NCBI RefSeq assembly: GCF_902497995.1
Contig: NZ_CABVII010000027.1
Coordinates: 1 to 64,000, forward strand
Direction of reading: 5' to 3'
Length of the DNA: 64,000 bases
From: Pseudomonas fluorescens
GTDB lineage: Bacteria > Pseudomonadota > Gammaproteobacteria > Pseudomonadales > Pseudomonadaceae
The position numbers and the translations under genes were made by a program. Below, piece after piece: positions 18,276 through 25,813 of this stretch (position 1 is the stretch's first letter; every line of letters begins with the position of its first letter). Below the pieces are notes generated by a model. It was not told the DNA's origin. It saw only the letters and a program-made list of their open reading frames with translations, and ran no database searches.

Positions 18276-18905
18276 ATGTCCGCCCCCAGCATGACCCTCT
18301 ACCACAACCCTTTATCCCCCTTCGTTCGCAAAGTCATGGTGTTGCTCCACGAAACCGGTCAACAAAACCGCGTGGCGCTGCAAAACTGCGTGCTGACGCC
18401 CGTCGACCCGGACCTTGCACTTATCGAGGACAACCCCCTGGGCAAAATCCCGGCCCTGCGCCTGGCCGACGGCAACATCATCCATGACAGCCGGGTCATC
18501 CTCGATTACCTCGATCACCAGCACGTCGGCAACCCGCTGATCCCCCGCGACGGCTCGGCCCGCTGGCGCCGCATGACCCTGGCCTCCATCGCCGACGGAA
18601 TCATGGACGCCGCGGTGCTGACCCGCTACGAAGTGGCCCTGCGCGCGCCGGAAAAACACTGGGCCGAATGGCTGGACGGCCAACGCGACAAAATCCGCCG
18701 TGCGCTGGCATTGCTGGAGAAAGACGCGATTGCCGAGCTGACCAGTCATTTCGATGTAGCGGCAATCAGCGTGGCCTGTGCATTGGGTTATCTGGATTTA
18801 CGTCACCCGGATCTGGACTGGCGTGAGGCGAATCCACAGCTGGCGGGCTGGTATTTCGAGGTGAGCCAGCGGGCTTCGATGCTGGCGACGATGCCGAAGG
18901 TTTGA
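18276..18905 (+). CDS. Glutathione S-transferase family protein
   Basis: 209 aa. The N-terminal thioredoxin fold (about 5-85: LYHNPLSPFVRKVMVLLHE, NPLGKIPALRLADGNIIHDS, the cis-Pro and Asp-Ser glutathione site) and the helical C-terminal domain are both present. The catalytic residue is probably a Ser or Cys near the SPF motif. Such proteins conjugate or reduce with glutathione in the cytoplasm. The substrate is unknown. It is the last ordinary core gene before the RHS island. Confidence 0.88.
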   Translation: MSAPSMTLYHNPLSPFVRKVMVLLHETGQQNRVALQNCVLTPVDPDLALIEDNPLGKIPALRLADGNIIHDSRVILDYLDHQHVGNPLIPRDGSARWRRMTLASIADGIMDAAVLTRYEVALRAPEKHWAEWLDGQRDKIRRALALLEKDAIAELTSHFDVAAISVACALGYLDLRHPDLDWREANPQLAGWYFEVSQRASMLATMPKV

Positions 18906-18915
18906 CGCCAGAAAG

Positions 18916-19008
18916 GGCAAAACCCTAGCAGTTCTGATAGTAGGCAACGACTGAAAAAGGATTGATGCTGAAGGCTCGGCTTTTTCGACCTTGCACGGAG
19001 CTCAGTCA
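18916..19008 (+). promoter_or_regulatory. Conserved RHS-tip leader, copy 1
   Basis: This block of about 93 bases recurs before all four tip genes. It includes TGATAGTAGGCAAC (18935-18948), an AAGGCTCG...CGACCTT imperfect hairpin and the ribosome site GGAG, 8 bases before the ATG. It probably contains the promoter and the translation signal. The strong conservation of non-coding DNA is unusual. Confidence 0.7.
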
Positions 19009-20076
19009 ATGCCTACCTCTACTCGCGAAATACTCTTGGGTCGCTACCATTACGACCCGCTCGATCGGCTTGTCGATTGCACGCCATTCGAACGGCCTGC
19101 CATTCAGCGCTATTACTGCAAGACGCGCCTGTCCACCGAATTGCAAGGCGCGGTGCAACGCACAATCGTGCAGCATGACGAGCAACTGTTGGCGCAGCAG
19201 CAGAGCGAGGGCGACAAGGCAACCGCCACATTGCTGGCGACTGATCAGCAGCGTTCGGTCTTGAATGCACTCGACGCGAACCAGCCTCATCCCCTTGCTT
19301 ATACCCCCTATGGTCATCGTCCGATGGAGAATGGGTTACTCAGTTTGCTCGGGTTTAACGGTGAGCGACCTGACCCGGTGACCGGGCATTATCATTTGGG
19401 GAATGGATATCGGCAGTTCAATCCGGTGTTGATGCGGTTTAACAGTCCGGACAGTTGGAGTCCGTTTGGGGAGGGTGGGATTAATGCGTATGCGTATTGT
19501 GAAGGTGAACCCATTTTAAGGATTGATTCTGATGGACATGCCTGGGGTTCGGGTTTACTGAAGGCAATAGGAAGAAAGTTAAAAATCAGGCCATCAGGAA
19601 AGGCTAAACTTGCAGAAACGTTTAAAGCAAAACCAAAAGCAACTGCTCCATCGGATTTTTTTCCGGAAACCTTATGGTCAATGCAAGAGGCTAAAACTGG
19701 TAAGTCCGACACAACCGCAAAATTAATATATCAGGAACATTCCAATACTTTGATCTTGAAAAGAACAACGACAAACGAAAAATTCTCGTACGTCACAAAT
19801 TCCAGAATCAACTCCAAAGGCCAGCGATTACCGAATCGCCCAGAGACAATGACCTCAATCACCCCTAATAAAGACCTAAAGGCAATAGATCCCGACACTT
19901 ACGAATACGTCAAAGAAATCCAAAACAATATGGGATACCCGTATTTGACTGCGCAGAGAGCTAATGACATCGAGCATCCAAAAGTAGCCAGACGCATAAA
20001 AGAAATTCGTAACAGGCCTAAGGACACATCCACTTCCGACCCCCGTCGGTTTGAATATAGATCAGGGGGGTACTGA
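19009..20076 (+). CDS. Orphan RHS tip protein 1 (RHS core plus unique C-terminus)
   Basis: 355 aa from the ATG at 19009, which has GGAG 8 bases upstream; an in-frame TTG 18 bases earlier is less likely. Residues 1-177 form an RHS/YD core (GRYHYDPLDRLVDC; LLGFNGERPDPVTGHYHLGN; RFNSPDSWSPFGEGG; end DSDGH175-177). Residues 178-355 are unique, basic and AT-rich, and I do not recognise them. There is no secretion signal, no N-terminal RHS shell and no adjacent immunity-like gene. It resembles a detached toxin tip of an RHS or TccC protein. Its role is unproven. Confidence 0.75.
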   Translation: MPTSTREILLGRYHYDPLDRLVDCTPFERPAIQRYYCKTRLSTELQGAVQRTIVQHDEQLLAQQQSEGDKATATLLATDQQRSVLNALDANQPHPLAYTPYGHRPMENGLLSLLGFNGERPDPVTGHYHLGNGYRQFNPVLMRFNSPDSWSPFGEGGINAYAYCEGEPILRIDSDGHAWGSGLLKAIGRKLKIRPSGKAKLAETFKAKPKATAPSDFFPETLWSMQEAKTGKSDTTAKLIYQEHSNTLILKRTTTNEKFSYVTNSRINSKGQRLPNRPETMTSITPNKDLKAIDPDTYEYVKEIQNNMGYPYLTAQRANDIEHPKVARRIKEIRNRPKDTSTSDPRRFEYRSGGY

Positions 20077-20121
20077 TAGATAAATTAAAGGGTCAATCAA
20101 AAAAGGAGCGGATTTATTTGA

Positions 20122-20168
20122 GGTAGGGGGGCTAGGGGCCGGGCTAGGGGTCTACGGGCTAGGGGTCA
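20122..20168 (+). repeat. G-rich GCTAGGGG tandem tract
   Basis: GCTAGGGG occurs at least three times, with GGGCTAGGGG spacing and a GGGGGG run, downstream of tip 1. Four or more G-runs of at least 3 make a G-quadruplex possible. It has no coding potential. Confidence 0.6.
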
Positions 20169-20194
20169 GATTTATTTAAATAGGAGCATAAAAC

Positions 20195-20233
20195 AGCGGG
20201 ACAGATTTAAACCAAATCAATCTGTCCTGCTTT
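20195..20233. terminator. Hairpin downstream of tip 1
   Basis: AGCGGGACAGATT pairs with AATCTGTCCTGC and is followed by TTT. GGACAGATTT-type sequences also occur in Pseudomonas near REP-associated transposases, so it may be a mobile-repeat remnant that now acts as a terminator. Confidence 0.55.
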
Positions 20234-20287
20234 GTACCTTTCGTAATGTCCTTCGCTGTAATTATTTTTTGTGTCCGTCTCAACTCC

Positions 20288-20315
20288 CCCTGTGGGAGCG
20301 AGCCTGCTCGCGAAA
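20288..20315. repeat. Single REP arm
   Basis: CTGTGGGAGCGAGCCTGCTC followed by GCGAAAGC, with no partner arm nearby. Confidence 0.7.
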
Positions 20316-20344
20316 GCAATATCAACGACAACCCACTTCTTGAA

Positions 20345-20695
20345 TCAGTCCCGGGTGTGCTTCATCCCCAGACAATCAATCGACCGATCAACCATGGCCT
20401 TGGCGATCTCCAGCAAATGCCAGACTGAAAACACCATAGCCCTGTCCGCACCCTTGAGGTGGTCGCCGCATTGATAGGCGGTGACCGAGGCACAGCGCAA
20501 CAGGTCGGCGATATAGAGTTGGGTGTCTTCGAAACTCACGTCATCACTGACGTTGTAGAACCGAAATTCATCCGGTGCCGACGGTTGTTCGCCGGTCAGG
20601 TAGAAATCGATCGCCCGGTAGAGCGCGGAGCGGTCTCTGAGGGGATCGTCGTTTCTGGTTGAGTTGGAGGGTGGATCGGGTACTGGTTTTTTCAT
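20345..20695 (-). CDS. DUF6124-type small protein
   Basis: 116 aa, starting MKKPVPDPPSNSTRNDDPLR with GGGAG 8 bases upstream of the ATG at 20695. The N-terminal KPVPDPP motif and the conserved body (VSFEDTQLYIADLLRCASVT; LLEIAKAMVDRSID) match a Pseudomonas-restricted family of unknown function that I recall as DUF6124. It is predicted to be helical and soluble. Its leader contains a highly structured RNA with internal complementarity (next entry), which suggests antisense control. Confidence 0.7.
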   Translation of the reverse strand: MKKPVPDPPSNSTRNDDPLRDRSALYRAIDFYLTGEQPSAPDEFRFYNVSDDVSFEDTQLYIADLLRCASVTAYQCGDHLKGADRAMVFSVWHLLEIAKAMVDRSIDCLGMKHTRD

Positions 20696-20734
20696 TGGTA
20701 AAACTCCCGGTGTTAGTAGGAGCCAACCGATATC

Positions 20735-20899
20735 GCGACTAAACGAATAAGGGTGGCGGCTGCACGCAGGTTAGTCGACCGGTCACCAGGTACCCGGCGC
20801 ACCCGAAGGTGCCCTACGCACAGCCACCATAGATTACAGGCAATAAAAAACCTGAACAGAGGTAGCGCTGTACGCCTGGTGAGATCCGGGCGACTAAAC
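20735..20899 (-). ncRNA. C4-like structured antisense RNA in the DUF6124 leader
   Basis: On the minus strand a 12-bp stem (20817-20828 with 20755-20766, allowing G-U pairs) encloses two hairpins, one with a TTCG loop (GCACC-TTCG-GGTGC). The enclosed segment (plus strand 20771-20790: TTAGTCG, then ACCGG, then TCACCAGG) is complementary to a flanking segment upstream in the transcript (20876-20898: CCTGGTGA, CCGG, CGACTAA). The CGACTAA target is repeated at 20737-20743, near the DUF6124 ribosome site. This arrangement of an RNA flanked by its own targets is that of the C4 antisense RNA of phages P1/P7. The family assignment is inference. Confidence 0.5.
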
Positions 20900-21081
20900 C
20901 CGATCACTGATGAGCAGTGACGGACCGAGAGTAGCCATGGGATTTCACGGGCGCAAGCGTGCGGAATAATCTAGGAAACGTCCTGCAAATGGAAGGGATT
21001 GGCGCTGTAGGAAGCCCGTTTTTCCTGTAGGAAAACTTACTTTTTGACGAGAGAGGTTTCCTGTGGCGAGGGAGCAGAAAC

Positions 21082-21174
21082 GGCGAAACCCTAACAGTTC
21101 TGATAGTAGGCACCCACTGAAAAAGTAACCATGCTAAAGGCTCGGCTTTTTCGACCTTGCACGGAGCTCAGTCA
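21082..21174 (+). promoter_or_regulatory. Conserved RHS-tip leader, copy 2
   Basis: Same block as at 18916, with TGATAGTAGG at 21101-21110 (continuing CAC rather than CAAC), 74 bases before the ATG, and the same GGAG ribosome site. Confidence 0.7.
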
Positions 21175-22266
21175 ATGCCTGCCTCTACTCGCGAAACCCT
21201 CTTAGGCCGCTACCACTACGACCCACTTGATCGCTTGGTCGATTGCGCGCCATTCGATCAGAAGCCTACTCAGCGCTATTACTGCAAAACACGCTTGGCC
21301 ACCGAAATACAAGGCAGTGTGCAACGCAGCATCGTGCGGCACGACGATCAACTGTTGGCGCAGCAACAGCGCGAGAGCGGCAAGGTCGCTGCCACGTTGC
21401 TGGCCACCGACCAACAACATTCGGTATTGAATGCGCCGGACGCGACTCAACCCAATGCTCTCGCCTACTCACCCTACGGCCATCGTCCACGAGAAAACGG
21501 CTTGCTCAGCCTGCTCGGCTTCAATGGCGAACGGCCGGACCCGGTGACCGGGCATTATCATTTGGGCAATGGCTACCGGCAATTCAACCCGGTGCTGATG
21601 CGATTCAACAGCCCGGACAGTTGGAGTCCGCTTGGAAAGGGTGGGTTGAATGCATATGCGTATTGCCAAGGGGACCCCGCAAATATGAGTGATCCAAGCG
21701 GGCATCTCAAAATACCCAGGATACTTCGACCAAGAACTCCCCCACCATCCCCTCCACCCATACGCCCAGCCCGTGCTGTTATAACTCCTGGCCCGCTTCC
21801 ACAAAGCGCCTATGACAACGTAATACCCAGTTATATGGATAGAACGGATCCAATGATAAGGCGTTTATACGAAGAGCCAGCTCGCGATTACCACTATCGT
21901 TTTGGGCGCACGATGGCTGGGCTCGAGAGCGGTGACGTCGGCCGCACAGAGCATTATGCGAATCTAAGAATCAGGGAGCATGGCCCAACTTCTTATGGTC
22001 AGCAGCCGTCGACGTCTGGTTACGCCGTATCCTCGCTTGCAAGCGGCGGAGCCATATCCCAAGCGGCCCAACCAGTACCCTCTGCGCCTCCATTGTCACA
22101 GTTTCGTAATGTCCAACGGCCTGAATCCCCTCTACCCTATAGTCCGCGACCAGATTCCCCTCCTCCTCCGTATAGTCCGCAACGACCAGATTCCCCCCCT
22201 CCGCCTTACCATTCGCTAGAATTTGGTTCCATTCCCAGCCGCGGAAACGATGTGCGTCGTAAATAA
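21175..22266 (+). CDS. Orphan RHS tip protein 2, proline-rich C-terminus with PPxY and PSAP motifs
   Basis: 363 aa. Residues 1-177 are the RHS core, almost identical to tip 3 and ending DPSGH. The tail (178-363) is proline-rich. It has a PSAPP motif at 302-306, PLPY at 319-322, and two PPPPY motifs ending at Tyr333 and Tyr345 inside a 12-residue repeat (RPDSPPPPYSPQ). PPxY binds WW domains and P(S/T)AP binds Tsg101 in eukaryotes, so the tail looks adapted to host proteins; this is inference. No enzyme motif is seen and no immunity gene follows. Confidence 0.75.
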   Translation: MPASTRETLLGRYHYDPLDRLVDCAPFDQKPTQRYYCKTRLATEIQGSVQRSIVRHDDQLLAQQQRESGKVAATLLATDQQHSVLNAPDATQPNALAYSPYGHRPRENGLLSLLGFNGERPDPVTGHYHLGNGYRQFNPVLMRFNSPDSWSPLGKGGLNAYAYCQGDPANMSDPSGHLKIPRILRPRTPPPSPPPIRPARAVITPGPLPQSAYDNVIPSYMDRTDPMIRRLYEEPARDYHYRFGRTMAGLESGDVGRTEHYANLRIREHGPTSYGQQPSTSGYAVSSLASGGAISQAAQPVPSAPPLSQFRNVQRPESPLPYSPRPDSPPPPYSPQRPDSPPPPYHSLEFGSIPSRGNDVRRK

Positions 22267-22332
22267 CGGTATGAGCAACGGCATCAACGCTCGCCACGAT
22301 GAAGATTTCGATCTTCGCGGGCTGTACCTACC

Positions 22333-22356
22333 CCATCGCGAGCCTGCTCGCGATGG
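22333..22356. terminator. Perfect hairpin after tip 2
   Basis: CCATCGCGAG (22333-22342) pairs with CTCGCGATGG (22347-22356) around CCTG. There is no T-run. It may be a short REP-like element or a transcript end. Confidence 0.5.
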
Positions 22357-22358
22357 CA

Positions 22359-22540
22359 TCACACCGGATCTACTGGAAATAGCTGCGCAATCCGCGTCGC
22401 TAATTCCTCACCCTCCCGCTGATCCTCTCGCAGCCCCAGCGACCGGCTCATTGCACAGCTCCGATATCGAATTCCAGCGGCTCGGCCTTTTCCTGTTCAA
22501 CCCCGTACCAATAGCCCCCCTTTCTGGCCTCAAGGCTTGA
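22359..22540 (-). pseudogene. Remnant of a minus-strand gene pair
   Basis: Reading leftward, an open frame from 22540 to 22448 encodes a C-terminal-like fragment (GGYWYGVEQEKAEPLEFDIG, then AVQ and stop). Its TGA overlaps an ATG (22451) that opens a 30-codon frame ending at 22359. The ATGA overlap and protein-like composition suggest a degraded two-gene unit cut by the tip-3 leader. I do not recognise either product. Confidence 0.3.
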
Positions 22541-22550
22541 CTACAGGAAC

Positions 22551-22644
22551 GGCAAAACCCTAGTAGTTCTGATAGTAGGCAACGACTGAAAAAAAAACGA
22601 TGCTGAAGGCTCGGCCTTTTTCGACCTTGCACGGAGCTCAGTCA
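22551..22644 (+). promoter_or_regulatory. Conserved RHS-tip leader, copy 3
   Basis: Same block, with TGATAGTAGGCAAC at 22570-22583, 75 bases before the ATG. One extra base in the CGGCCTTTTTCG part puts an upstream ATG (22600) in frame with the tip gene. Confidence 0.7.
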
Positions 22645-23700
22645 ATGCCTGCCTCTACTCGCGAAACCCTTTTAGGTCGCTACCACTACGACCCACTTGA
22701 TCGCCTGGTCGATTGCGCGCCATTCGATCAGGAGCCTATGCAACGCTATTACTGCAAGACACGCCTGGCCACCGAAATACAAGGCAGTGTGCAACGCAGC
22801 ATCGTGCAGCACAACGACCAACTGTTGGCGCAGCAACAGCGCGAGGGCGGCAAGGCCGCTGCCACGTTGCTGGCCACCGACCAACAACATTCGGTATTGA
22901 ATGCGCCGGACGCGACTCGACCCAATGCCCTCGCCTACTCTCCCTACGGCCATCGTCCACGAGAAAACGGCTTGCTCAGCCTGCTCGGCTTCAATGGCGA
23001 ACGGCCGGACCCGGTGACCGGGCATTATCATTTGGGCAATGGCTACCGGCAATTCAACCCGGTGCTGATGCGATTCAACAGCCCGGACAGTTGGAGTCCG
23101 TTTGGGAAAGGTGGACTGAACGCCTATGCCTATTGTGCTGGCAACCCAATTAGCCAAAGAGATCCGAGCGGTCACTATTTAGTTCCCGCAATGCAATTCG
23201 ATGAGATCTTTATGAATAGTTATTCGCTTATGAAAGATACTAATTTGGGAAAAATACAGCTATTAAACGCAGCAGAAAAAAAAGCGGACTCCTTATTTGG
23301 CAGCATGGACAAATTGACTACATTGGCTAAAGATACGAAAAAAGACTCCAAAGCCATCCTAGCAGGTTATCTGTCCGAACGAGAAAAAACCGGATTTCTG
23401 GAAGAGTTAAAACAAGGAGAAAACCCACTCACCTACCTTAATAGAGCCGACCGACACATTAGAGAAACTCTTGAGAATAGAAATATAAGCCATGAGTTAC
23501 TACAACCGGAAAATGGCTATGTACAACACTTGGACGAACGTCAACAAAGAAACCTTAGAGCATCCAAAATTGAGAACCAAAACGAACTCAACCGCACAGT
23601 TTCAAATTTACTGACTCTTCGAATTGAAGGTCCGAATCGTGCGGGCTCATCTTTCGACGCAAACACATGGTCGAAGATTGCTTCCGAAATAAGAAAGTGA
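22645..23700 (+). CDS. Orphan RHS tip protein 3
   Basis: 351 aa from the ATG supported by GGAG; the frame is also open from 22600. Residues 1-177 are the shared RHS core, nearly identical to tip 2. Residues 178-351 are AT-rich, highly charged and predicted helical (NLGKIQLLNAAEKKADSLFG; LSEREKTGFLEELKQGENPL). No catalytic motif is recognised. The abrupt fall in GC at residue 178 marks the junction between the conserved core and an exchanged tip. Confidence 0.75.
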   Translation: MPASTRETLLGRYHYDPLDRLVDCAPFDQEPMQRYYCKTRLATEIQGSVQRSIVQHNDQLLAQQQREGGKAAATLLATDQQHSVLNAPDATRPNALAYSPYGHRPRENGLLSLLGFNGERPDPVTGHYHLGNGYRQFNPVLMRFNSPDSWSPFGKGGLNAYAYCAGNPISQRDPSGHYLVPAMQFDEIFMNSYSLMKDTNLGKIQLLNAAEKKADSLFGSMDKLTTLAKDTKKDSKAILAGYLSEREKTGFLEELKQGENPLTYLNRADRHIRETLENRNISHELLQPENGYVQHLDERQQRNLRASKIENQNELNRTVSNLLTLRIEGPNRAGSSFDANTWSKIASEIRK

Positions 23701-23798
23701 TGGAGGTACACTGCGATGGGATCACCCATACACTGATCCTGCCGCAATCCAATAGACCCACTGATGGATCCCCCTTCACCTTCACCGCCTCGCCGATC

Positions 23799-23884
23799 CC
23801 CTAGCAGTTCTGATAGTAGGCAACGACTGAAAAAATAACGATGCTAAAGGCTCGGCTTTTTGGACCTTGCACGGAGCTCAGTCA
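23799..23884 (+). promoter_or_regulatory. Conserved RHS-tip leader, copy 4
   Basis: Same block, with TGATAGTAGGCAAC at 23811-23824, 74 bases before the ATG; GGAG ribosome site. Confidence 0.7.
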
Positions 23885-24821
23885 ATGCCTACCTCTATGC
23901 GCGAAACCCTGTTGGGTCGCTACCACTACGACCCGCTCGATCGCCTCGTCGATTGCGCGCCATTCGAACAGGAGGCTATTCAGCGCTATTACTGCAAGAC
24001 ACGCCTGGCCACTGAAATGCAAGGCGCGGTGCAGCGCACTATCGTGCAGCACGACGATCAGCTGTTGGCGCAGCAGCAGAGCAAGGGCGACAATACGAGC
24101 GCCTCGCTCCTGGCGACAGATCAACAACGTTCGGTATTGAATGCGCTCGACGCGAACCTGCCTCACCCTCTTGTTTACACACCCTACGGGCATCGTCCGA
24201 TGGAGAATGGTGTACTCAGTTTGCTTGGTTTCAACGGCGAACGGCGGGATCCGGTGACTGGACATTATCACCTGGGGAATGGGTATCGGCAGTTCAATCC
24301 GGTATTGATGCGATTTACCAGTCCCGATAGTTGGAGTCCGTTTGGGGAGGGGGGGCGTGAATGCGTATTCATATTGCGCAGGAGAGCCAGTGCTCGGAAG
24401 CGATCCTTCAGGACACTCGCACCTATTTAGAAGTCTATGGAAGGGGGTTAAAAACATATTTGGTAGAAAAGCACGTAAATTAAGCCGCGCAAAAAAGAGA
24501 TACGAAGTTAACCTTAAAAGTTTCAATTCCGACTTTGCGAACCCTCGTCAATTAAGTCGTACAGAATCTCTTTTCTTGAATACCAAGGCTTCAAAAAACG
24601 CCAAACCCAATGCTAGGGTAGAAGCCCTCTTGAACTCGGAAAAAAACTACCCAGATGGAAGACAGTTGATTTTCGGTCTAATCAAAAACGATCCATCCTA
24701 TGAGCGTATTTTATTCCTTTATGAGTCGCGATCGCAGTTGCGCACCCCCCACACTAATGCGAAGACCAGGAGGATAGTCGACACTGGCATCAAAAACTCC
24801 GAAATCAGAGAAGGCTTGTAG
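23885..24821 (+). pseudogene. Orphan RHS tip protein 4, split by +1 shift in a G7 tract
   Basis: The core reads normally from the ATG at 23885 to FGEGG, then leaves frame at seven consecutive G (24349-24355) and stops at 24430. Removing one G restores GEGGVNAYSYCAGEP and a continuous protein of about 311 residues ending at 24821. The C-terminal part is basic (GRKARKLSRAKKRYEV) and unrecognised. The tract may be a mutation, a slippage switch or a sequencing error. The other three copies have GGT or GGTGG here and no homopolymer. Confidence 0.7.
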
Positions 24822-24845
24822 GAGGTCGCCCAGCCTGCAAAGAGG

Positions 24846-24918
24846 CTGCGCTTTCGCGCAGAGAACATGCCGATAAATCGGCAAATAATTTATCTTAAAA
24901 ATCAATGAGATAAATTTT
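24846..24918. terminator. Cluster of three hairpins between convergent genes
   Basis: CTGCGC-TTTC-GCGCAG (24846-24861), GCCGAT-AA-ATCGGC (24869-24882) and AATTTATCT...AGATAAATT (24887-24916, followed by TT) stand between tip 4 and the convergent zinc-protease gene. The last has A/T runs on both sides, as in bidirectional terminators. Confidence 0.6.
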
Positions 24919-24983
24919 GTCCTATAAGAGCTGGGGACTTAGATCCAGACCTGTGAAACGCAGAATAGTCCCACGTGAAAGGA

Positions 24984-25490
24984 TCAACAATCCGGCTTAT
25001 CCGCCGTAAACCGCCGAGCCGGATTCACCGCAGCCCCAAACTCACGCAACGCCTTCGCCCCAATCAGCAACGGATAATTAAAGCTGCTGCGATCAGTCAG
25101 ATTGACCTCAACCGTGCGCTTGACGTTACCCAGGCACAACTCCAGATCAACCACTGGCCGCTTGGTGGGTGCGACGTCTTCGTCGTCATCCTCGCCTTCT
25201 TCGGAGCGGGTCTTGATCTTGCTGATCCGCGCGACCTTGTGTTCGTAGACCTTGTTGCTCGCGTCCTTGGTGCCAAGGCGGAAGCGCACCCATTCATCGC
25301 CGTCACGGGTAAAGGTTTCGATGTCCTTGGCCGACAGCGACGCGGTCAGGGCGCCGGTGTCCATTTTGGCCTTGAGCACTTCGCCGCCGATTTCCGGCAG
25401 CGAGATGTATTCATAGCGCCCGTACAGGGTCGGCTCGGCAGCCAGGATTGGCAGGGCCACCAGGGAGAGCAGTGCAAGGAGGGATTTCAC
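24984..25490 (-). CDS. Putative ATP-dependent zinc protease (retropepsin-like, RimB/Zn_protease family)
   Basis: 168 aa. A signal peptide (about 1-17, LLALLSLVALPILAAEP) indicates periplasmic location. The family core is LPEIGGEVLKAKMDTGALTA, with the DTGA motif of retropepsin-like aspartic proteases despite the historical 'zinc protease' name, then VEVNLTDRSSFNYPLLIGAK and ARRF. An acidic insert (SEEGEDDDEDVAP) sits mid-protein. Related proteins occur near RimK-type ligases; none is here. The name is family-level only. Confidence 0.8.
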   Translation of the reverse strand: MKSLLALLSLVALPILAAEPTLYGRYEYISLPEIGGEVLKAKMDTGALTASLSAKDIETFTRDGDEWVRFRLGTKDASNKVYEHKVARISKIKTRSEEGEDDDEDVAPTKRPVVDLELCLGNVKRTVEVNLTDRSSFNYPLLIGAKALREFGAAVNPARRFTADKPDC

Positions 25491-25573
25491 GTAATGGGCT
25501 TCCTTGGGAAAATTGGGGTGTCGACCGCGGAATTTTAGACCGTCAGCAGGGAATTCGTTCGTTCTTCAGATCG

Positions 25574-25669
25574 CTTCGCGGGCAAGCCCGCTCCCACAGG
25601 GTTTCGGGTTCGTTACAAAAAATGTGGTTAGCACAGGCTTCCTGTAGGAGCGGGCTTGCCCGCGAAGAG
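25574..25669. repeat. REP inverted pair
   Basis: CTTCGCGGGCAAGCCCGCTC and its complement. It occupies the middle of the 323-base gap between the zinc-protease gene and the acyltransferase, in which I see no gene. Confidence 0.85.
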
Positions 25670-25813
25670 GCCAGAACAGCCACTAGCGCAACTTGACCTG
25701 TATGGCATCGCTCTAACATACCCAGGCAAAGGTGAAACATTCGTCACCACCGATTTGGCCTCTCGGCCGAAGCTGCCTATCATGGCGCGCCCAAACGCTT
25801 TCAAGAGTTACTT

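Noticed and set aside
20713..21113. Two minus-strand ORFs of 64 and 69 codons
   Set aside because: They lie on the C4-like RNA and its leader, lack ribosome sites and look non-protein-like.
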